This document shows, piece after piece, positions 43,983-56,189 of a stretch of 64,000 nt of DNA. Under the pieces are notes generated by a model that had not been told where the DNA came from, did not search any database, and saw only the letters and a list, made by a program, of their open reading frames with translations. The stretch is taken from assembly GCF_028607085.1 (NCBI RefSeq), contig NZ_CP117411.1, forward strand, positions 2,914,001 to 2,978,000, given 5' to 3'. The first letter of the stretch is position 1; the number at the start of each line of letters is the position of its first letter. This DNA comes from Sphingomonas naphthae (GTDB taxonomy: Bacteria; Pseudomonadota; Alphaproteobacteria; Sphingomonadales; Sphingomonadaceae). The position numbers were made by a program, and so were the translations under genes.

Positions 43983-46040
43983 ATGAAGAGCATCACCCGC
44001 ATCGCCGCGCTGGCGGCCACCCTCCTCGCCTCCACCCCCTTGCTCGCCCGCCCGATCACGCCGACCGATCTGGTATCGCTGTCGCGCGTCGCCGCGCCGG
44101 CGGTATCGCCCGATGGCCGCTGGCTCGTCTGGCAGCAGCGCGAGACCGATCTCGACGCCAACAAGGGCCGCTTCGATCTGTGGCGGCTCGACCTGAAGAC
44201 CAGGGGCGCCACCCCGCAGACATTCGCCTCCACCCCCGATTTCAACGAGACCGATCCGGTCTTCGCCAAGGACGGCACCTTGTGGTTCGTGTCGAACCGC
44301 AAGGGCGATGCCGACGTGTGGCATGTCGACATGGCCGGCGGCACGCCCGTGCAGGCGACCAGCGGCTTCGGCGGCATCTCGGGCTTCAAGCTCTCGCCGC
44401 AGGGCGACAAATTGCTCGTCTGGGCCGATCGCAAGCCAGGCGTGCCCTCGCTGGAGCAGCCGCAGGTCAAGAAGGACAGCCTCGCCGGCTCCGCGCGCAC
44501 CTATGACCAATTGTTCGCGCGCCATTGGGATACATGGGCGGACGGCACCCGATCGCAGCTGTTCGTGCTGCCGCTGGCGGGCGGCAAGGCGACCGGCTTC
44601 GGCGTGCCGCTGGCCGCCACCCTCGTCGGCGACGCCCCCTCCAAACCGAATGGCGACGGCGCCGAGATGAGCTGGAGCGCGGACGGCAAGACCGTCTATT
44701 TCGCGCTGCGCGAGGCCGGCCGGATCGAGCCGCTGTCGACCAATCTGGATATCTGGTCCGCCCCCGCCGATGGATCGGCCGCGCCGACCAACCTGACCGC
44801 CGCCAACAAGGCGACCGACAACCTGCCGACCGTGTCGCCCGACGGCCGCTTCCTCGCTTATGCCGCGATGGCGCGCGCGACATACGAGGCGGACCGGATG
44901 GTCCTCCACATCCGCGACCTCAAGACGGGCGCGGTCCGCGCGCTGGCGCCGGGCTGGGATCGTTCGGTGGAGACGATCACATGGGCGGCCAATTCGGCCA
45001 GCCTGTACGTCACGGCGCTCGACCATTTCGATCATGCGCTGTTCCGCGTTGATCTGGCGAGCGGCAAGGTCAGCCGCCTGTCGGGTGATGGGTCGGTCGC
45101 GGGCGTCGAGCCGCTCGGCGCGAACAACATCGTCTACGCCAAGGATTCGCTGACCGCGCCGGCCGATCTCTACCGGATGGACGAATATGGCGCGGAAAGC
45201 CGCCTGACCTCGGTCAACGCCGCCAAGCTCGCCGGCATCGACCTGCCGACCGCGACCCGCTTCTCCTTCAAGGGCGCCAATGGCGACGATGTGTGGGCCT
45301 ATGCGGTGAAGCCGGCCGGGCTGGCGGAGGGCGCCAGGGCACCGATCGCCTTCCTCGTCCACGGCGGGCCGCAGGGCAGCTTCGGCAACGCCTGGTCCTA
45401 TCGCTGGAACCCGGCGGTGTTCGCGGGCGCGGGCTTCGGCGCGGTGCTGGTCGATTTCCACGGGTCGGTCGGCTACGGCCAGGCCTTCACCGATGCGATC
45501 AACAAGGATTGGGGGGGCAAGCCGCTCGTCGATCTCAAGGCCGGGCTGAAGGCCGCCACCGATAAGTTCGGCTGGCTCGATGCCGACCATGCCTGCGCGG
45601 CGGGCGGCTCCTACGGCGGCTATATGATGAACTGGATCGCGGGCAATTGGCCCGATCGCTTCCAGTGTCTCGTCGTCCATGCCGGCGTGTTCGACGCGCG
45701 CGCCATGGCCTATGAGACCGAGGAGCTATGGTTCGACGAATGGGAGCATGGCGGCCATCCTTATTACGAGGCGGCCGCCGATTATGAGAAATGGAACCCC
45801 GTCCTGAAGGTGCGGGACTGGAAGACGCCGATGCTGGTGATCCACGGCGAGAAGGATTTCCGCATCCCCTATACGCAAGGGTTGGCCGCCTTCACCGCCG
45901 CCCAGCGCCGCGACATCCCCTCGCGGCTGGTGATCTTCCCGGACGAGAACCACTGGATCCTGAAGCCGAAGAACAGCCTGCAATGGCACAGGGAAGTGCT
46001 GGACTGGATGAAGGAATGGACGGCCAAGGCGGCTAAGTAA
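43983..46040 (+). CDS. Secreted S9 prolyl oligopeptidase-family peptidase (paralogue 1)
   Basis: 685 residues. Signal peptide 'MKSITRIAALAATLLASTPLLA', then a WD40/PD40-like beta-propeller (about 35-400, repeats such as 'VSPDGRWLVWQQ', 'SWSADGKTVYFAL', 'VSPDGRFLAYAA'), and an alpha/beta-hydrolase domain with nucleophile Ser in GGSYGGYMMN, Asp in 'IHGEKDFRIPY' and His in 'DENHWILKP'. Acts in the periplasm as a dipeptidyl or acylaminoacyl peptidase. A distant paralogue is at 57733. Confidence 0.93.
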   Translation: MKSITRIAALAATLLASTPLLARPITPTDLVSLSRVAAPAVSPDGRWLVWQQRETDLDANKGRFDLWRLDLKTRGATPQTFASTPDFNETDPVFAKDGTLWFVSNRKGDADVWHVDMAGGTPVQATSGFGGISGFKLSPQGDKLLVWADRKPGVPSLEQPQVKKDSLAGSARTYDQLFARHWDTWADGTRSQLFVLPLAGGKATGFGVPLAATLVGDAPSKPNGDGAEMSWSADGKTVYFALREAGRIEPLSTNLDIWSAPADGSAAPTNLTAANKATDNLPTVSPDGRFLAYAAMARATYEADRMVLHIRDLKTGAVRALAPGWDRSVETITWAANSASLYVTALDHFDHALFRVDLASGKVSRLSGDGSVAGVEPLGANNIVYAKDSLTAPADLYRMDEYGAESRLTSVNAAKLAGIDLPTATRFSFKGANGDDVWAYAVKPAGLAEGARAPIAFLVHGGPQGSFGNAWSYRWNPAVFAGAGFGAVLVDFHGSVGYGQAFTDAINKDWGGKPLVDLKAGLKAATDKFGWLDADHACAAGGSYGGYMMNWIAGNWPDRFQCLVVHAGVFDARAMAYETEELWFDEWEHGGHPYYEAAADYEKWNPVLKVRDWKTPMLVIHGEKDFRIPYTQGLAAFTAAQRRDIPSRLVIFPDENHWILKPKNSLQWHREVLDWMKEWTAKAAK

Positions 46041-46176
46041 AACATACCGCTTTCATCGGCTGGAGCCGAGAATACCACCTTCCGTCCCGAATCTCGACGG
46101 CGCCCGAAACCTGCGATCGGGCGCCGTCGTTCTGGCCGGACAAGACGATCACGGATCGTTATTCCGGAGGTGGATC

Positions 46177-46308
46177 ATGCTCGCAGCCCTTATCGCCTTC
46201 TTCCTCGCCAGCAACGCCGGCCCGCCCCCGCAGGAAGTGCAGGACGAGGTAGCCTATCAGAATTGTGCCGGCACGTGGGATCCGGCGGCCTGCCAGGCCG
46301 GATTATAG
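46177..46308 (+). CDS. Small exported peptide (43 aa)
   Basis: ATG 46177 follows GGAGG at 6 bases. The product begins 'MLAALIAFFLASNAGPPPQE', a short hydrophobic leader, and continues 'YQNCAGTWDPAACQAGL' with two Cys nine residues apart that could form a disulfide. Probably exported. It has its own upstream hairpin (46095-46129, CGACGGCGCCCG/CGGGCGCCGTCG) that ends the preceding S9 gene. Family unknown to me. Confidence 0.6.
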   Translation: MLAALIAFFLASNAGPPPQEVQDEVAYQNCAGTWDPAACQAGL

Positions 46309-46340
46309 GTCTGGAACCTGAGTAAGGTGGGCGCGTCGCT

Positions 46341-48551
<2,211 letters not shown>

Positions 48552-48639
48552 GGCGGCAATATGGGCGTGGGTCGTGCTTTGTTCCAGTCGAGAATATCAT
48601 CGTCACCCCAGCGCAGGCTGGGGTCCATGTCTCTCTCCG

Positions 48640-48930
48640 TCAGGCGTTGAGCGTGAGGTAGAGGTCGTCCCATCCCGGATTGGCCCGCTCGATCAGATTG
48701 AGCTTCCAGCCCCGCTGCCATGCCTTGATCGCTTTCTCCCGCGCGATGGCTTCCATGATGGTCGCATGGGGCTCGATATAGACGAGCCGGGTGAGGCCGT
48801 AGCGCCGACAGAAGTCCGAGCCCTCGCCCGTGCGATGCTGCGTGATCCGCGCGGCCAGATGGGCCGTCACGCCCACGTACAGCGTGCCGCTCGGCCCGTT
48901 GGTCATGATGTAGACGTAGCCGCCCTTCAT
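48640..48930 (-). CDS. GIY-YIG domain protein (YhbQ/URI type)
   Basis: 96 residues: 'GYVYIMTNGPSGTLYVGVTA' is the paired Y-I / Y-V GIY-YIG signature (YVYI...LYVGVT), followed by 'RITQHRTGEGSDFCRRYGLTRLVYIE' and 'AIAREKAIKAWQRGWKLNLIE' with the catalytic Arg and Glu. Small standalone members are putative nucleases, role unclear. ATG 48930 is chosen; the extra nine residues of the longer ORF run into a palindromic repeat. Confidence 0.88.
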   Translation of the reverse strand: MKGGYVYIMTNGPSGTLYVGVTAHLAARITQHRTGEGSDFCRRYGLTRLVYIEPHATIMEAIAREKAIKAWQRGWKLNLIERANPGWDDLYLTLNA

Positions 48931-49168
48931 GCCGGCATCGTGCGACGGGAAAGACATGGATGCCAGCCTGCGCTGGCATGACGAGGAGGGCTATCTTCCC
49001 ACCCGCCCTATCTATTCCCGCGAATATCCCTATATCGAGGGTGCCGACGTCGCCTGCGACGGATATCGGGCCGCCTTGGCTCCCCCTTGTCCCTTTCTAG
49101 CCTCACCGAAGCCGGGATGTGCCGCGTCTGGCGCATGCCCGTCCACCAGGGATAAGGATATCCTCGAC

Positions 49169-49375
49169 ATGATTACCGGAACCGTAAAATTCTTCAACGA
49201 AAGCAAGGGCTATGGCTTCATCGCGCCGGAGACCGGCGGCGAGGACGCTTTCGTTCACATCTCGGCCGTCGAGCGTGCCGGCATGCGCACGCTCGATAAG
49301 GACCAGCGCGTTTCCTACGAGCTGGAAACCGATCGTCGCGGCAAGACCTCGGCGATCAATCTCCAGAGCGCCTGA
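49169..49375 (+). CDS. Cold-shock protein
   Basis: 68 residues, one cold-shock domain: 'GTVKFFNESKGYGFIAPETG' with RNP1 (KGYGFI) and 'DAFVHISAV' with RNP2, ending at 'KTSAINLQSA'. Binds single-stranded RNA/DNA as a chaperone. A leader of more than 100 bases separates it from the repeat region upstream, as usual for csp mRNA. ATG 49169 is the family start. Confidence 0.95.
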   Translation: MITGTVKFFNESKGYGFIAPETGGEDAFVHISAVERAGMRTLDKDQRVSYELETDRRGKTSAINLQSA

Positions 49376-49438
49376 CCCGGTCGGCGGGCGCGGCGCTCAT
49401 GAGGCGCCCGCCCGCCGGTCCATTTTTGCCGGAAAGGC

Positions 49439-49555
49439 ATGACGATGGCCAAGGCGCAGAAACGCGGTTCCAAGGAAGCGCGCAAACCCAAGAAGGAAGC
49501 GCCGCCCAAGCCGAACGCTTCCAATCCGTCGACCAAGGGCATCATCAAGCCCTGA
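49439..49555 (+). CDS. Small Lys/Pro-rich protein (36-38 aa)
   Basis: ATG 49439 or ATG 49445 (better spaced from GGAAAGG, 8 bases) opens a frame encoding MAKAQKRGSKEARKPKKEAP and then 'PKPNASNPSTKGIIKP'. Very basic and disordered, probably nucleic-acid binding. The position directly after a cold-shock gene and before another small gene suggests one transcript. I recall similar tiny proteins in sphingomonads without a function. Confidence 0.6.
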   Translation: MTMAKAQKRGSKEARKPKKEAPPKPNASNPSTKGIIKP

Positions 49556-49584
49556 CGCGCCGCCACACACGAAGGACGACGGAT

Positions 49585-49788
49585 ATGACCAAGGCCGAAG
49601 AATATGCCGCGCGTGCGGCCGAGAGCCTCGCGGCGGCCGAAGCCGCCACCACCGAGGCCGAGCGGATGCACCATCGCCGCGCCCACAGCATCTTTCGCAA
49701 GCTGATCGCGAACCTCGTCGGCGCCGAAGAGCGCGCGGCCGCGCGGGCGCCCAGCAAGCCGATCGCGACCCCTTCGCGCCGCTACTGA
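49585..49788 (+). CDS. Small helical protein (67 aa)
   Basis: 67 residues from ATG 49585, GAAGGA 9-14 bases upstream. 'MTKAEEYAARAAESLAAAEA' and 'HRRAHSIFRKLIANLVGAEERAAARAP' form one long charged helix with a basic end. No family recognised; helical composition suggests an oligomerising or RNA-associated protein. Third of the csp-linked small genes. Confidence 0.6.
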   Translation: MTKAEEYAARAAESLAAAEAATTEAERMHHRRAHSIFRKLIANLVGAEERAAARAPSKPIATPSRRY

Positions 49789-49810
49789 GGCGCAGGCTTC
49801 AACCCCTATC

Positions 49811-49948
49811 CCGTTCGTCCCGAACCCTTCGGCTGCCTGCAAGGCAGGCGCTCAGCATAAACTTCCTGCCTGGAGGCAGGAAGTCGAAGGACATGTGGCC
49901 AGGCACACCGCTTGGGGCACGTCCCTCGACTTTGCGCGGGACGAACGG
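49811..49948. repeat. Intergenic palindrome, family B (second copy)
   Basis: CCGTTCGTCCC (49811-49821) and GGGACGAACGG (49938-49948) are exact inverted arms around nested hairpins (CTTCCTGCC/GGCAGGAAG near 49862-49882; AACCCTTCG/CGAAGG). It lies between convergent genes. Confidence 0.6.
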
Positions 49949-49989
49949 CTTGGTGCGGTTGCGGAGTCAATCGACCCGCCCCAAACCCC

Positions 49990-50187
49990 TTACGCGTCCT
50001 TCACCCCGCGATTGGTCGATCGCACCGGCAGCTTGAGCACGTTGGCGCGGCTGCGGACGGCTTCCTGGCTGCGCTCCATCGCCCGCGCGATCTCGGGCAG
50101 CAGCGCGCCGCTCGCGATATGCCGGGCCAGCTCGGCGTCGGCCTCGTCCGTCCACGGCTGGTTGTGCCGTTTCCTGTGGCCAAACAT
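49990..50187 (-). CDS. Small Myb/SANT-like DNA-binding protein
   Basis: 65 residues. 'PWTDEADAELARHIASG-ALLPEIARAMERSQEAVRSRANVLKL' has the spaced Trp/hydrophobic pattern of a SANT/Myb helix-turn-helix, as in GcrA-like alphaproteobacterial regulators, though far shorter than GcrA. ATG 50187 is set by AAGGAGG 4-10 bases upstream; ATG 50205 is in frame but lacks such a site. The N-terminal basic 'FGHRKRHNQ' may extend DNA contact. Target unknown. Confidence 0.7.
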   Translation of the reverse strand: MFGHRKRHNQPWTDEADAELARHIASGALLPEIARAMERSQEAVRSRANVLKLPVRSTNRGVKDA

Positions 50188-50303
50188 GGCAACCTCCTTG
50201 TCCATTCTGAAGGACAGGATGCACCATGGGCCGTGAACAAGTTCCGAATGCGCAAAGCAGCTTATGTTAAGGTGATTGGACGGGTAGCCTTGCGCCCCCA
50301 GGC

Positions 50304-51044
50304 TCAGAGCCCCCGCGCGCGCCAGCGTTCGGTGAGCGCGGTCGCCTTTTCGAGATCGGCGGGAAAATCGACCTCGGCCCATTCGTGGCCGACGATCGGC
50401 ACCGTGCCGACCCGGTCGGTCGGGGCGAGCGTGTCGATCACCTTGAGATACCAGCTCGCCGTGCCCGCCGGCGTGTGCATCGCCCGCTCGACCGCGTCGG
50501 TGAAGAGCGCGCGGCCCTCGCCCCGGAAGGCGAGCAGGCCGATCGATTCGGCGTTGGTTTCCTCCGGCGTCAGCGTCTTGCCGATGCGGCGCAGCAGCCC
50601 GGCCGCGTCGCGCCACACCTTCATGTCGTCGGCGTCGTAATCCGGCTTTACGTCGATCGTCACGTTGATCGGCGCGTTGGCGCCCGCCAGCACCGTCGCC
50701 ACCAGATCGGGCGAGACCAGCGTATCCCCGTTGAGCAGCAGGGTATCGCGATCGAAGGCGTGGCGCACCATCCACACCGAACCCAGATTGTCGGCGACAT
50801 GGTAGAAGGGGTTGAAGAGCGTCTCGACCCCCGGCCGCGCCGCCGCGACGGCGTCGACCAGATCGCTGCGGAAGCCGGTGACGATCGTCACCCGCTCGAT
50901 CCCGTTGGCTTTCAGCGAATCGATCTGCCATTCGAGCAGGTTGCGCCCCGCGAAATCGATCAGGCATTTCGGGCGATCGGCCGTCAGCGGCAGCAGCCGC
51001 GAGCCCTTGCCCGCCGAGAGGATGATGGCACTGGTGATGGTCAT
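50304..51044 (-). CDS. Sugar-phosphate / phosphocholine-type nucleotidyltransferase
   Basis: 246 residues of the NTP-transferase superfamily: the signature 'AIILSAGKGSRLLPLTADRPKCLIDFAGR' and 'TLLLNGDTLVSPDLV' with metal-binding Asp. It resembles LicC-like CTP:phosphocholine or glucose-1-phosphate transferases, which activate a head group for surface polymer decoration. ATG 51044 matches the family start. Divergent from a second nucleotidyltransferase 60 bases away, in a cluster with a CDP-glycerol-transferase-like gene. Confidence 0.85.
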   Translation of the reverse strand: MTITSAIILSAGKGSRLLPLTADRPKCLIDFAGRNLLEWQIDSLKANGIERVTIVTGFRSDLVDAVAAARPGVETLFNPFYHVADNLGSVWMVRHAFDRDTLLLNGDTLVSPDLVATVLAGANAPINVTIDVKPDYDADDMKVWRDAAGLLRRIGKTLTPEETNAESIGLLAFRGEGRALFTDAVERAMHTPAGTASWYLKVIDTLAPTDRVGTVPIVGHEWAEVDFPADLEKATALTERWRARGL

Positions 51045-51104
51045 GCCGGCCCTACGCCATCTTTCCATGGCCAAATGATGACGCGGCTGGGATAGGCAGG
51101 CCCC

Positions 51105-51908
51105 ATGACCGACCGAACCGCCGATCCCGCCGCCCAGTGGACCGCGATCCTCCTCGCCGGGCAGCGCCCCGGCATCGATCCGCTCGCCGCGCATTTCGGC
51201 ATCGCCGCCAAGGCGCTGGTGCCGATCGCGGGCCGGCCGATGCTGGCGCATGTGCTCGAGACCTTGCTGGCGGTCGACGCGATCGGCCGCATCCTCGTGC
51301 TGGCGCAGGATGCCGAGGCGCTGGTCGCGGCGACGGGCATCGCCGATCCCCGCATCGCGACGGCGGCGTCGGGCAAGGGCATCTCCACCTCGATCGCGGC
51401 GGTGGCGGGCGGCGAATCGGCGCCATGGCCGCTGTTCGTGACGACGGCCGATCATCCTTTGCTGACGCCCGAGATGATCCGCTTCTTCCTCGCCGCGGCG
51501 CCGGGCACCGACGTGAGCGTCGGCGTGGTGGGGCGGCGGACACTGCTGGCCGCCTACCCCGAAAGCCGGCGGACGTGGCTGCGCTTTTCGGACGATGCTT
51601 TTACCGGCGCCAACCTCTTCGCGCTCTCCACCCCCGCCGCCGCCAGGGGCCTTGCCGCGTGGAGCGAGGTGGAGCGGGATCGCAAAAAAGCGTGGACGCT
51701 GATCCGCCATTTCGGCCTGGGCCTCGCGATTCGCGCCGTCACCCGCACGATCAGCCTGGCTGGCGCGATGGCGCGCGCGGCGAAGGCCTTGGGCTTCACC
51801 GCCAGGCCCGTCGCCCTGCCCTTCGCCGAGGCCGCGATCGACGTGGACAAGCCCCTCGACCACACACAGGCCGAAGCGATCCTCGTGGCGCGCCAGTCGG
51901 TTGGCTGA
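51105..51908 (+). CDS. MobA-like NTP transferase
   Basis: 267 residues: 'WTAILLAGQRPGIDPLAAHFGIAAKALVPIAGRPMLAHVLETL' is the nucleotidyltransferase start with Gly-rich loop partly degenerate (AGQRPG), and 'PLFVTTADHPLLTPEMIRFF' the metal site. C-terminal region about 170-260 has 'RKKAWTLIRHFGLGLAIRAVTRTISL'. Function in nucleotide-sugar or polyol activation is likely from context; molybdenum cofactor work is unlikely because no moa/mob genes are near. Confidence 0.8.
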   Translation: MTDRTADPAAQWTAILLAGQRPGIDPLAAHFGIAAKALVPIAGRPMLAHVLETLLAVDAIGRILVLAQDAEALVAATGIADPRIATAASGKGISTSIAAVAGGESAPWPLFVTTADHPLLTPEMIRFFLAAAPGTDVSVGVVGRRTLLAAYPESRRTWLRFSDDAFTGANLFALSTPAAARGLAAWSEVERDRKKAWTLIRHFGLGLAIRAVTRTISLAGAMARAAKALGFTARPVALPFAEAAIDVDKPLDHTQAEAILVARQSVG

Positions 51909-51993
51909 TCCCCTTTTCACCCCGTTAGTCTGGGGTTAATGTGCCCGGCATCAGTTGCTTGAGCCCGACCCCCGCGGGCTAGAGTGGAGAAAC

Positions 51994-53235
51994 ATGACGA
52001 AGGGTACGCCTTTCGGATTGGCGACCTGGGCCTCCTTCGGCCGGCATCGGCCCGGCGTGGATGCCGGGCGCCTGCCGCGCATCTGCTTCCTGTTCAACGC
52101 ACAGCTTCACCAGCTCATGCACGGCATCACCACCGCCGCCGCGCTGGCCGCCAGCGGGCGGGCCGAGGTGCATGTGCTGTGCGCCTCCGATCGCGCGCTC
52201 GGCTATGCGCGCGAGGTCGTCGCCCGGCTGGGCGGGGCGCCGATCCAGTTCGCGCTGGCCGGCCCGCGCCCGTTCCACGCACTGGCCCGCGTCAGCGGCC
52301 GGGCGACCCCGCCCAAGCTGCTCACCCTCGCGGCGCTCGTGCCCAAGCTCGACCGGTTCGACGCGATCGCCATTCCCGAGCGCACCTCGCTCACCCTGAA
52401 GAAGATGGGCGTCACCCGCCCGCGCTTCATCCATCTCGATCATGGTGCGGGCGATCGGGCGATCAGCGCCGATCCGCGCATCGCCCAGTTCGATTTCGTG
52501 ATGCTGGCCGGCGAGAAGCAGCGCGACCGCTTCCAGCGCGAAGGGCTGATCCGCCCCGGCGGCTCGGCGATCGTCGGCTATCCCAAGTTCGACGCGGCCG
52601 ATGCGATGCGCGATCCCGCCTGGCGGCCCTTCGCCAACGATCGGCCGACCGTGCTCTACAATCCCCATTTCTCGCAGCTCGGATCGTGGGATGCCTGGGG
52701 GCGGCGCATCCTCGACGCCTTCGCGCGGCAGGATCGCTACAATCTGATCTTCGCGCCGCACGTCCGCCTGTTCGACGGGGCGGGGCCGGTGCCCGAATTC
52801 GATCGCTATCGCGCGCTGCCGCACATGCGGATCGACCTCGGCTCCGATCGATCGGTCGACATGAGCTATACCGGCATCGCCGACATCTATCTCGGCGACG
52901 TGTCCAGCCAGATCTACGAATTCATCCGCACGCCCCGCCCCTGCCTGTTCCTCGATCATCGCGCGCGGGACTGGCGCGGCGACGAGAATTACGGCCATTG
53001 GGCGCTGGGGCCGGTGGCGACCGATATCGGCGATCCGATCGGCGCGGTGGATTGCGCGGTGGCGCGTTTCCCGGCCTTCGTGGGCGAACAGCGCCGCCGC
53101 TTCGCCGACACGTTCGACCTGACGGCGCACCGCTCTTCCGATCGCGCCGCGCTCGCCATCGCGACCTATCTCGACCGGATCGTGGCGCCACGCACCGAAG
53201 CCGCTCCCGCCGCCTTCCAGCCGCTGTCGGCCTGA
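51994..53235 (+). CDS. CDP-glycerol glycerophosphotransferase-like protein
   Basis: 413 residues. The C-terminal half matches the TagB/TagF-type fold: 'RPTVLYNPHFSQLGSWDAWG', 'YNLIFAPHVRLFDG', 'SVDMSYTGIADIYLGDVSSQIYEFI' and 'RPCLFLDHRARDWRGDENYGHW', the last with the conserved Asp-rich loop. The N-terminal half resembles a GT-B Rossmann domain. Such enzymes transfer polyol phosphate from CDP-polyol to a polymer. ATG 51994 with GGAGA 5-9 bases upstream is chosen over 51955. A phosphopolyol decoration of a surface glycan is inferred. Confidence 0.78.
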   Translation: MTKGTPFGLATWASFGRHRPGVDAGRLPRICFLFNAQLHQLMHGITTAAALAASGRAEVHVLCASDRALGYAREVVARLGGAPIQFALAGPRPFHALARVSGRATPPKLLTLAALVPKLDRFDAIAIPERTSLTLKKMGVTRPRFIHLDHGAGDRAISADPRIAQFDFVMLAGEKQRDRFQREGLIRPGGSAIVGYPKFDAADAMRDPAWRPFANDRPTVLYNPHFSQLGSWDAWGRRILDAFARQDRYNLIFAPHVRLFDGAGPVPEFDRYRALPHMRIDLGSDRSVDMSYTGIADIYLGDVSSQIYEFIRTPRPCLFLDHRARDWRGDENYGHWALGPVATDIGDPIGAVDCAVARFPAFVGEQRRRFADTFDLTAHRSSDRAALAIATYLDRIVAPRTEAAPAAFQPLSA

Positions 53236-53239
53236 CGCC

Positions 53240-54433
53240 TCAGGCGCGGGCGCGCTTGTAGGGGTGGAGCCGGCGGAGCGGCGCACCGGCGATCAGCGCG
53301 TCGCGCAGCTTCGTGTAATTGGGCGGCTCGGCATCGATCGCCAGCGCGCGATCGATCGCGGGCAGCGCCTCCCCGGCCCGGCCGAGCATTCCCAGCAGCC
53401 ATGCTTCCCATTCGTGGTTGCGCGCGCGGCCGGGATCAGCGGCGCTGACCTCCCGGGCCAGGGCCAGCGCGCCCTCCAGATCGCCATAGCGCGCGCGGGC
53501 GAAACTGTAGGGGCGCAGATAGCCGGGCTGGCGATCCGACAGGCGCGCGACCTCCTCGTGCAACGGCAGCGATTCGGTATAGCGCCTTACCCGATCGAGG
53601 CTGGTGGCGAGCACATGGTGGGTGAGCGGGCTCTGTGGCGCCAGCGCCAGCGCCCGCCGGGCGAAGCCCACCGCGCGCCACTTCAGCCAGCGCGGTTGGG
53701 CGCGGGCGCGCTCGGCCCAATAAGTCGAGGTGCCGCGCAGCCGTTCGACGACTCCGGCGCGGACGGCATCGCCATCGAACGATCCGTCGAGGATGTCGTG
53801 CAGGATCGGCTGGAGCAGCCCCGCCTCCATCAGCGCGAGCCCCACGGGATGCGAACCGAAGGGCAGCGGCAACCGCTCGACCGCGATATCGGCGGCGATG
53901 CGATCGACATGGCGCCGATCGATGCTGCGATCGTCATAGGCGATCACCGGCCGCACCGACGAGCGGATCGGCCCGTCGAGTTCCGGCCGGAAGGCAATGG
54001 TGCGCCCTTCCTGCAACCAACGTTTCTCGAATGGCGCCTTGGCGGGATCGACCGAATATTGCGGCGACAGCGCCAGCACCGCCGTCGCGGCGATCCGGTC
54101 GGCGAAGCGGATCGCGGCATAGGCCCCCATGCTGGAGCCGTAGGCGACGACGCGCGCCGCGCCCGCCACCGCCTGCTTCACCGCCGCCAGCGCCGCCTCG
54201 GTCGTGGGATATTGATACCAGTCGTTGCCGCGCGGCATCACATGGATGGCCGCGCGAGCATTGATCGCGAAATGGCGCTCGCCGAAGCCTTCCTTGACGG
54301 CATTGCCGTGCCAGTCGCCGTAGCAATCGAACGTGACGGCGACCGCACCCCCCGCCGCGATCTCCCCGACCTGGCGGACGAGGAGATCGTCGGAGCGGAA
54401 GAGGATGCGGCCCTCTTCGAACCCGTCGCTCAA
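53240..54433 (-). CDS. Alpha/beta hydrolase-like domain fused to TPR-like repeats
   Basis: 397 residues. Residues about 20-215 form an alpha/beta-hydrolase-like domain with a nucleophile elbow GSSMGAYAA and 'VLALSPQYSVDPAKAPFEKRW', 'PVIAYDDRSID' possibly carrying the acid residue, and 'LPFGSHPVG' with the His. From about 250 the protein is helical with TPR-like units ('GFARRALALAPQSPLTHHVLATSLDR', 'EALPAIDRALAIDAEPPN'). Such fusions occur in surface polysaccharide clusters. It ends 5 bases from the convergent phosphotransferase gene and lies one base from leuA on the same strand. Confidence 0.7.
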   Translation of the reverse strand: MSDGFEEGRILFRSDDLLVRQVGEIAAGGAVAVTFDCYGDWHGNAVKEGFGERHFAINARAAIHVMPRGNDWYQYPTTEAALAAVKQAVAGAARVVAYGSSMGAYAAIRFADRIAATAVLALSPQYSVDPAKAPFEKRWLQEGRTIAFRPELDGPIRSSVRPVIAYDDRSIDRRHVDRIAADIAVERLPLPFGSHPVGLALMEAGLLQPILHDILDGSFDGDAVRAGVVERLRGTSTYWAERARAQPRWLKWRAVGFARRALALAPQSPLTHHVLATSLDRVRRYTESLPLHEEVARLSDRQPGYLRPYSFARARYGDLEGALALAREVSAADPGRARNHEWEAWLLGMLGRAGEALPAIDRALAIDAEPPNYTKLRDALIAGAPLRRLHPYKRARA

Positions 54434-54434
54434 A

Positions 54435-55976
<1,542 letters not shown>

Positions 55977-56021
55977 GGTATTCGTCCCTGTTGCGGGAGT
56001 GCCTGTTTGGGGTGATCCTGT

Positions 56022-56083
56022 CCCTTAGGCGCCGTGGGCTCGAAACGGCCTTTCGACCGCAAGCAGCATCGCGCGCCTAAGGG
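56022..56083 (-). promoter_or_regulatory. Inverted-repeat leader upstream of leuA
   Basis: CCCTTAGGCGC (56022-56032) and GCGCCTAAGGG (56073-56083) are perfect inverted arms 40 bases apart, 46 bases upstream of leuA. On the minus strand the loop contains a 14-codon frame, MLLAVERPFRAHGA (56069-56025), starting with two Leu codons and ending inside the 3' arm. No T-run follows and no ribosome-binding site is seen, so attenuation is possible but unproven. Confidence 0.35.
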
Positions 56084-56189
56084 CGCGTAAGTCGAAGCTG
56101 GATAAGGGCGGAGCGCCGCTGCATGGGCGCTCCCGTATCGCAAAGCGGAGGCGGGGTCCAGTGCGACCTTGCCCTACCCCGCCGGCCGC

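Noticed and set aside
43788-45680. 630-codon minus-strand frame opposite the S9 peptidase
   Set aside because: Antisense shadow of a peptidase with signal peptide, propeller and catalytic triad.
51105-51908. Molybdenum cofactor guanylyltransferase (MobA)
   Set aside because: Fold is similar, but the Gly-rich loop is atypical and the neighbours are surface-polymer genes.
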